NCBI RefSeq assembly: GCF_002865645.1
Contig: NW_020194551.1
Coordinates: forward strand, 71,067-135,066
Source: Hyaloscypha bicolor E
Taxonomy: Eukaryota; Ascomycota; Leotiomycetes; Helotiales; Hyaloscyphaceae
Reading direction: 5' to 3'
DNA length: 64,000 nt
A model generated the notes under the pieces. It was not told where the DNA came from, ran no database searches, and worked only from the letters and a program-made list of their open reading frames with translations. Every line of letters begins with the position of its first letter. The first letter of the stretch is position 1. Shown one piece after another: positions 58,493 through 64,000 of the stretch. A program made the position numbers and the translations under genes.

Positions 58493-59403
58493 ATGTCTAC
58501 CTTCAACCTCGCGGGTGCAGATGTATCAATCAAATTAGTCGATGATCTCACCAAAGACGAGCTCCTCAAGTTTCCCGCCTTCAAGGTACCACTTTCCCAC
58601 ATGCTTCACAGCCTTATCCTGAATATAACATAGCCTCATCGTCTCCATTCATGTAAACTACAATATTAACAGAAACATAGAACTGGATCAAAACTCTGCA
58701 ATCCAACCTCTCTCTCCAGTCCACCAACCAGAACCATGAATTCCACAAATCCCCCTACTCCCTCAAGCACATCCAAATCCAAGCTGTGGACCGATTCGGC
58801 CCCCGAATTGGCTTCATGAAGATCCACGCCACGGTCACGAATGCAGACGGCGATTTCCTCCCCGGCGCCATCTTCCTGCGCGGCGCAAGTGTAGGCATGC
58901 TCGTTCTGCTGCAGCCCGATGACCTACCTCCGAACAGTCAGGAGGAGAAGCACGTGCTGTTGACAGTGCAGCCTCGGATCGCGGCGGGGGGCTTGCAATT
59001 CGTGGAACTGCCGGCGGGGATGGTGGATGATGGAACGTTCAAGGGGAGCGCTTCGAAGGAGATTGAGGAGGAACTGGGACTGAAGATTCATGAGGATGAT
59101 TTGGTTAATTTGACGGAGTTGGCGATCCCGGAGAAGGAGGAGATTTGTCCGAGAGCTATGTTCCCAAGTGCTGGGGGGTGTGATGAGTTTATTCCGATTT
59201 TTTTGCATGAGAAGAGGATTCCTCGGCAGCAGTTGGCGGAGTGGACTGGGAAGCTCACCGGACTGAGGGAGGAAGGGGAGAAAATCACTCTGAAGCTTGT
59301 TAAGTTAGAAGACTTGTGGCTTGAGGGAGCGAGGGATGCAAAGGCGTTGGCGGCTTGGGCTCTTTATGATGGGTTAAAGAGGAGTGGAAAGTTGGAGACG
59401 TAA
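58493..59403 (+). CDS. Nudix hydrolase, ADP-sugar diphosphatase-like
   Basis: Exons 58,493-58,585 and 58,681-59,403 give 271 residues; the intron is 95 bases, longer than most here. The N-terminus (MSTFNLAGADVSIKLVDDLT) and FPAFKNWIKTL join across the splice, as in related fungal proteins. The Nudix region reads LPAGMVDDGTFKGSASKEIE and then EELGL. It has the EExxEELG-like core, but the segment between G and the core is one residue shorter than the standard Gx5Ex7REUxEExGU, with K instead of R. The family splits ADP-sugars or related nucleoside diphosphates. It ends tail-to-tail with the next Nudix gene. Confidence 0.85.
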
Positions 59404-59466
59404 TGCAATGCGACGTGTTTTTAGTATTCGTGCCTGCCATGCCAGTCTATCTGGGTATCCTCAAGT

Positions 59467-60358
59467 CTATAACTTCCATTTTTTTGCAATCTCAATACCC
59501 TCTCCCAATGTAGCAACCCTAGCATCTATCGCGAAGCCTTCCTTCTCTAGCCTCTTGCACTCCGCATACAGATCCGTCAATGGAAGTGTGAACACCTCGA
59601 TAAACTCGCTGTCCTCCAACTCCGGCTTCGGATTTTGATTCTCGGACTTAGACATATCGACCGTAACATGGATCATTCGAAGATTGGTGTTGCAAAATCC
59701 AGGATCTTTGTCAATTCCCCGTCAGCCTAACTCTTTCCCTCAAAATCGGAGCATGATGAGCCGTACCATTAAACATCACCGGACTCGTCTCGCTCACAAC
59801 TCCAATATACCCGGTCTCCTCCTTCAACTCTCTCACCGCAGCCTCCTCAGCCGTCTCTCCCGCATCCACCAGTCCAGCAGGCACCTCGATCGTGACCTTC
59901 TCAACCGGGGGCCTGAATTGCTTCTGGAGAACGATTTCTGGTCCTGTTGCCTATTTCAGCCACTTCCACCAACGCAATTGCAATTGAATGTGAGCCGCAC
60001 CTCCAGGCTTCTCTAGAATCGCAACTATTCCTACGCCATCGATATCAGAACCTTTGGGACGTGTAGGTCGCTCGGCATGCTCCCACGTTCGTGGCTTGCC
60101 GAGGGGATCTTGGTAGGTTGTTCTGGGGACGAGATGTCAGCGGAGAGCTTCTGGAGTGTGGTGGGAGGGAGAGGATATTGGGAGGCATTTCGTACAAGAT
60201 GAGTCTTGTCCATTTCGCATTTTCGCCGGTCTGTAAAGGAGAAAATGGTCAGCTCTGTGGGCCTCGTCGATATGCATGACATGGCTGCAGTGCTCGGGCA
60301 AGGAGTGGACACGCACCAGAGGTTCAGTCTTCAGGATCTTAGAGTAGGTGGAAGACAT
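59467..60358 (-). CDS. ADP-ribose pyrophosphatase, YSA1/NUDT5-like Nudix hydrolase
   Basis: Five exons (60,358-60,317, 60,230-60,196, 60,122-60,001, 59,943-59,767, 59,705-59,467) give 204 residues, a normal family length. It starts [14 protein letters not shown], continues [20 protein letters not shown] and [13 protein letters not shown], then [15 protein letters not shown]. The canonical Nudix box follows: [20 protein letters not shown], then TGYIG. The C-terminus reads [18 protein letters not shown]. It hydrolyses ADP-ribose to AMP and ribose 5-phosphate. The many small exons mean no single ORF covers it. Only 63 bases separate its stop from that of the other Nudix gene. Confidence 0.88.
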
Positions 60359-62328
60359 TTTGAAGACTTTGGAGAGTAATATACTAAGAAAATTGAGGGA
60401 GGATGAGCTCAACGAGCTCGAAGCTCAAGGGACCGGTGAGGATTTGTGCATTATCTTGCGGGAAGTCGCGTGGCGCGGTTTTTTTGGTGGGTTTTGGAAG
60501 CGAGACATTCATAGAATGGAGGGGTCAAAATGCGGCTCCCCGCCATCTTGGTTTGAAAGGGACCAATTCAGGACCCTCCTTGTGCAATCAAACCCTTCGG
60601 CTGAGATTTGGAGGATCGCGGGTTCACATGCGGCTCCCTACCACTTTGGTTTAGAGGTCGATTCAGGCCCCTTATTGTGCAATCAAACCATGGCTCAAAA
60701 TCGGCTCCTATGCCCCTGCGAGCCCTCCCCCTTCAAAATACATTCTTCAATCTCTCAAGGCAGATTCTTCTCGCAAGATGGCATTGTCTTGCGACAACTC
60801 CCTCGCAAATCTTTGCTCTTTCGTATACCTTTTTCCACCAGACTCTTCTCTATCTGCCTCGCAAATTTATTTGCGCATTGCAATTTCTTCTTTTGGCGGA
60901 CTAATTGTTTCTTTCTATCGCCCCTTCCCAACGATCGTTCTCTTTGAAAAGATGGCTCAGACGAATGATCCCGAGAATTTTGTTGGAAGAGCTCGACAAA
61001 AAGGGTCCGAGAGGAATATATTTCGCATTAATGGCCCGAAGTTCAAATAAAAACCATCTCAAGCCCGAGACTCGAAATTCTCATCCGAGGCACGTGGACA
61101 ATCTTCGTTAGTGAGTTACATCTTCTCATTCGCACGTAGCTCTTGATCGCAGTTCATGTGCCAGGAATTCCCGGTACTGGCCCTCATCTTCAGCCGATAA
61201 TCAAGAAACTTTTTGGAAATATACCATCTCTCGCAAAGATGCCTCCTAAGATCGCAATACCAAACGTCATAATTACTGTTTCTGTTTTATGGAAGAGTTA
61301 GCCCTTTTGGGCAGATAATTGCTGAGATTTTTACGTTACTCGGCTCATAGGTGAAGCACCCTTAACGAAAGGAGACCGGCCAGCCCCTTTTCATTAGCGA
61401 AAGTAAGTTCGAACCGACCCCTAAGCCGACCTCCCCAAGGAATGAATCTCACCACCCACAACTGGATTAACTTTGAGTTAGATTAATTATTGACCACCTT
61501 TTTAATTATGTAGAAAACTGATGTCTTGTTTAGCTTTTCACTGCAAATACTTTTTCATCGAGAAGGGGGAAAGAACGGAAGGCAGTCAGTGCTTAGGTAT
61601 GTCCACAATCCTCAGAGCTTCTAATACATGTCTACGTATAAGGATTCATACTGTTCACTATTTAATACGCTCAAACACATCTTGCGCATCTTCTATATAG
61701 CCTTTATCCTTTCTCGACGACCTACATTCAATTTATTCGTAATTTCGTAAATCTCAGGTGTTAAAGAATTTCACTTGAGACCACATCTGTATATCTTGGC
61801 TAGCACAGACTTCTCAGCAGAATAGAGCAGAATCCAGTACCAACATGCCTTCTTCTCCCCCATATCACTATTTCTTCTTCTTATACTACCGCATGTCCTA
61901 TATCCATAGACTCACCTATAACATTTTTCCCAAACTCACTGTTTGCTCGACAACTTTTGTTCCACGCTCTAAGGGCACATAAAAACCTTCTCAATCGACT
62001 TTTAAGACCTTATTTCATCTTTCCCAGCGCTTCGCGCATTATTTTAGGAAATAATAGCGACTTCCACCCCAATCGCTCGAATTTATTGCATTCCGGCTTC
62101 CAAAACGCGGATTTTACACGCCCATAAGAACCTTAATCCCCCAGCAATCTCAATTATACTTCAAAGAGATATTAAAAGGATCTCGACGTCAATCCTCCTC
62201 CCCGTCTCGAATTAGATGGTAATGCACATACCTGCAATACCGCTTCCAAGGCCATTTCCGGCCAATTTGAAGCATTCGAATCGGGACGTGAAATCTAGGC
62301 TCAACACCTAAGGCAACCCCCACACTAC
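60359..62328. other. Long intergenic region with a tandem duplication
   Basis: No gene could be supported. A plus-strand ORF at 60,348-60,947 lacks recognisable content and overlaps a direct repeat. The stretch 61,100-62,300 has frequent stops in all frames and no RNA gene that I can recognise. Confidence 0.5.
60517..60691 (+). repeat. Imperfect direct repeat, two copies of about 83 bp
   Basis: Copies 60,517-60,598 and 60,609-60,691 share atgcggctccc, ttggttt, attcagg and ttgtgcaatcaaacc. A partial third copy (caaaatcggctcc) follows. The variation is not RIP-like. Confidence 0.75.
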
Positions 62329-62355
62329 TTGAAAGAGGCACCATTGAAGGCTCTC

Positions 62356-62829
62356 ATGAAACTGTTTGACAGCTACAGCCTGCGGACGGCAGAGGCCATC
62401 TCAGGGCTACGGCTCCTGGACGGCTTCCAGTGCCTTACCTGCTCGGCCGTCCCCTGGCTCGACCGTCGAACGGGCATTGCGGAGTGTATACGGGGCCTCG
62501 GCAAGGACCAGAACCAAGCCGCGTTCGCCCTGCCGACGAAGGGTGGCGAGAGCGAGCCGGAGCTGGTCCGAATCCTAGAGGCCATGGACGAGGTGCTCGC
62601 GGAGGCTCACGGCTGGTGCGCGGACGGGCCGGTGTACATGCTCACCGCACTTCTCTTCCAGAGTAAATCTTACGACGGTGATCTTCTGTACCATTTATTA
62701 ATTACTAAGAAGATTGGGAATTTAAGGAGGCACACCAAAGAGTTGGGACTATATCACTGGCAGGGCCGCAAGGCGATTTCGACAGGTTGCCTGAGGAGAG
62801 GCGAACCATTCGACTTGAATGACCACTGA
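62356..62829 (+). CDS. GC-rich ORF fragment of unknown function
   Basis: An open frame from ATG 62,356 (MKLFDSYSLRTAEAISGLRL) to a stop at 62,829. Bases 62,370-62,665 are sharply GC-rich compared with both sides. That part encodes FQCLTCSAVPWLDRRTGIAE and later LAEAHGWCADGPVYMLTALL. The cysteine pair and the AHxWCxDGP..MLT segment resemble, from memory, ORFs of repeated fungal gene families, but I cannot name one. The final 50 residues are in lower-GC DNA and look unrelated. It is probably a fragment of a transferred or duplicated gene. Confidence 0.4.
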   Translation: MKLFDSYSLRTAEAISGLRLLDGFQCLTCSAVPWLDRRTGIAECIRGLGKDQNQAAFALPTKGGESEPELVRILEAMDEVLAEAHGWCADGPVYMLTALLFQSKSYDGDLLYHLLITKKIGNLRRHTKELGLYHWQGRKAISTGCLRRGEPFDLNDH

Positions 62830-63127
62830 CTGCATCTGAATGTCCCTGAACGCAAAAAGCCCTTGCTTCCTATCTTGGGCGTACATACGAGTTTTCCTAG
62901 ATTCAGGACGGAGATATAATCTTTTTCCAGCATCGTTTTTCCTTCTTTTCTTATTTTTCTGTGGCATGGTGCTCTCAAGACCATTTTCTGGAGGTTTACA
63001 GGCAAGGAGAACCGCTTCAAGGGCTCTGAAAGCTTTCATTAGTTTCAATGTGGGCAGATATCTACCAAATCAGCCTCTGTCCCAAAATGCTCTTGATTTT
63101 CCTGTTCAAAAAAGGGTTTCCCCTATT
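62830..63127. other. Intergenic, no gene recognised
   Basis: Overlapping ORFs occur on both strands but without motifs. It contains the 3' flank of the minus-strand gene that follows. Confidence 0.4.
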
Positions 63128-63643
63128 TCACCAAGGGGTTGCTCTCGGCCCCTGCACATCTCTCCACTGGCCATCAACTTTCACTCGCTCCCCGGCAACA
63201 CTCCTCTCCCTTACAGCGCCCTCCTCCATACTTTCCCCAACCCCCATCTTCCTAAACCCCCACCTCCCCACCGCCCACCCAGTCCCCACAGCCACCGTTC
63301 CCAGGATCCCCGTCGGCGCCAGTACCCACCCCACACCACTCACCACTCCTCCAAACGCCGTGGCGCCCACCGCCGCAACGATACTTCCTACCAGCGCATA
63401 CTTCGCATACCGTACAACCCGCCAGAAAATAAAGATTCCTATATATCGTAAAGAGCGGAGGAGAGCACGGGTGCGGAGATGTGCCGGACGGGGAGAATTG
63501 GGAGAGTTGGGCGCGAAGAGGAAGTGGATGTTTTGCTTTGCGGAGTGGAGGGCTGAGCTGGACCTTATATTTGCGCGTTGTTCTGTGGCTGCTTCTGAGG
63601 AAGAAGATAAACCGGTCTCTGAGGATCCTCTGGATGGAGACAT
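63128..63643 (-). CDS. Predicted two-helix membrane protein, 171 residues
   Basis: Starts at MSPSRGSSETGLSSSSEAAT (ATG 63,643; the open frame continues seven codons upstream without an ATG). The N-terminal half is basic and serine-rich. Two hydrophobic segments follow: YALVGSIVAAVGATAFGGVV (near residues 83-102) and WVLAPTGILGTVAVGTGWAV (near residues 105-124), close enough for a hairpin. The C-terminus is charged. No family recognised; a mitochondrial or ER hairpin protein is possible. Confidence 0.6.
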   Translation of the reverse strand: MSPSRGSSETGLSSSSEAATEQRANIRSSSALHSAKQNIHFLFAPNSPNSPRPAHLRTRALLRSLRYIGIFIFWRVVRYAKYALVGSIVAAVGATAFGGVVSGVGWVLAPTGILGTVAVGTGWAVGRWGFRKMGVGESMEEGAVRERSVAGERVKVDGQWRDVQGPRATPW

Positions 63644-64000
63644 TTTGCTTCGGAATACTTGCAATTGAGGCTTTGTGAGAATTTCGTGAGCTGAGAAGAG
63701 GCGAGGTTGAAATTGAGATGAAGTTGAGTTGAACTCAGGAACAAACTACGTCATCCCTCTCCTTCCTCCCCTTGCTTCCCCCTCCGAAATTCAGCCGCGC
63801 AACCGAAGCCCACCCCCTATTCCGCCCCCCTTTTAAATCTCACCAACACCGCTTCCAAATCATCCCCACACTCAACCCGACAAACACGACCTCCGCAACC
63901 GCAGAATTGCCACACATTCCTCTCCCCGTCCCCCTTCCTCTCCCACCCCTCCACCTCCGATCCCCAAATGCAACCGACAATCCTTGTAAATCGAGATCAC
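63644..64000. other. Upstream region of the membrane protein, to the window edge
   Basis: Pyrimidine-rich stretches on the plus strand (ctccccc, ctctccc). It contains the promoter of the minus-strand gene; any gene further right is cut off. Confidence 0.4.

Noticed and set aside
60348..60947. 199-residue plus-strand ORF after the Nudix pair
   Set aside because: It runs through a direct repeat, overlaps the start of the minus-strand Nudix gene and shows no motif.

Overview
The window comes from a filamentous ascomycete (Pezizomycotina). The genes carry short introns of about 48-60 bases with GT..AG ends and CTRAC-type branch sites. Several gene families are fungal (UstYa/DUF3328, a bZIP-ankyrin regulator, COX16, a MEC1/UvsB kinase), and the genome is split into very AT-rich repeat blocks and ordinary genes. 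The AT-rich blocks have the marks of repeat-induced point mutation (RIP): almost no CpG, TpA everywhere, and transposon reading frames broken by C-to-T and G-to-A changes. A helotialean or related leotiomycete is my guess only.

Bases 1-24,060 are a graveyard of RIP-mutated transposons. A copia relic runs off the left edge. A Ty3/gypsy element (1,495-15,412, + strand) is split by a second gypsy element (about 5,470-13,260, - strand), whose left LTR is itself split by a 915-bp pogo/Fot1-type element with a TA target duplication. A Ty1/copia element follows (about 16,377-22,730). Bases 24,060-31,350 are a transition zone. It holds a broken Pch2/TRIP13 AAA-ATPase copy, a compact and almost unmutated copia derivative with intact LTRs and target duplication, a RIP-inactivated hAT transposase, and a group of short GC-rich palindromes and tandem repeats.

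Bases 31,750-42,404 are the most interesting part. Six UstYa/DUF3328-type genes and one more distant HxxHC protein are packed together with a TPR-like protein, a very small secreted peptide gene, and a bZIP-basic-region plus ankyrin regulator of the TOXE (bANK) type. UstYa proteins act in fungal ribosomal-peptide (dikaritin-type) and some non-ribosomal peptide pathways. The layout therefore suggests an undescribed peptide natural-product cluster with its own regulator, lying next to RIP-silenced DNA. No P450, peptidase, methyltransferase or NRPS gene is visible inside the window.

Bases 43,900-64,000 are mostly housekeeping: dihydroxyacetone kinase, COX16 and the MEC1/UvsB (ATR) checkpoint kinase (12 exons, about 2,457 residues), COX16 and the kinase being divergently arranged. 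Next come three small unknown genes, a tail-to-tail pair of different Nudix hydrolases, a GC-rich ORF fragment near 62.4 kb, and a small two-helix membrane protein near the right edge. All intron and exon limits were read by eye from splice signals and frame continuity. Family assignments rest on motif recognition, not on database searches.
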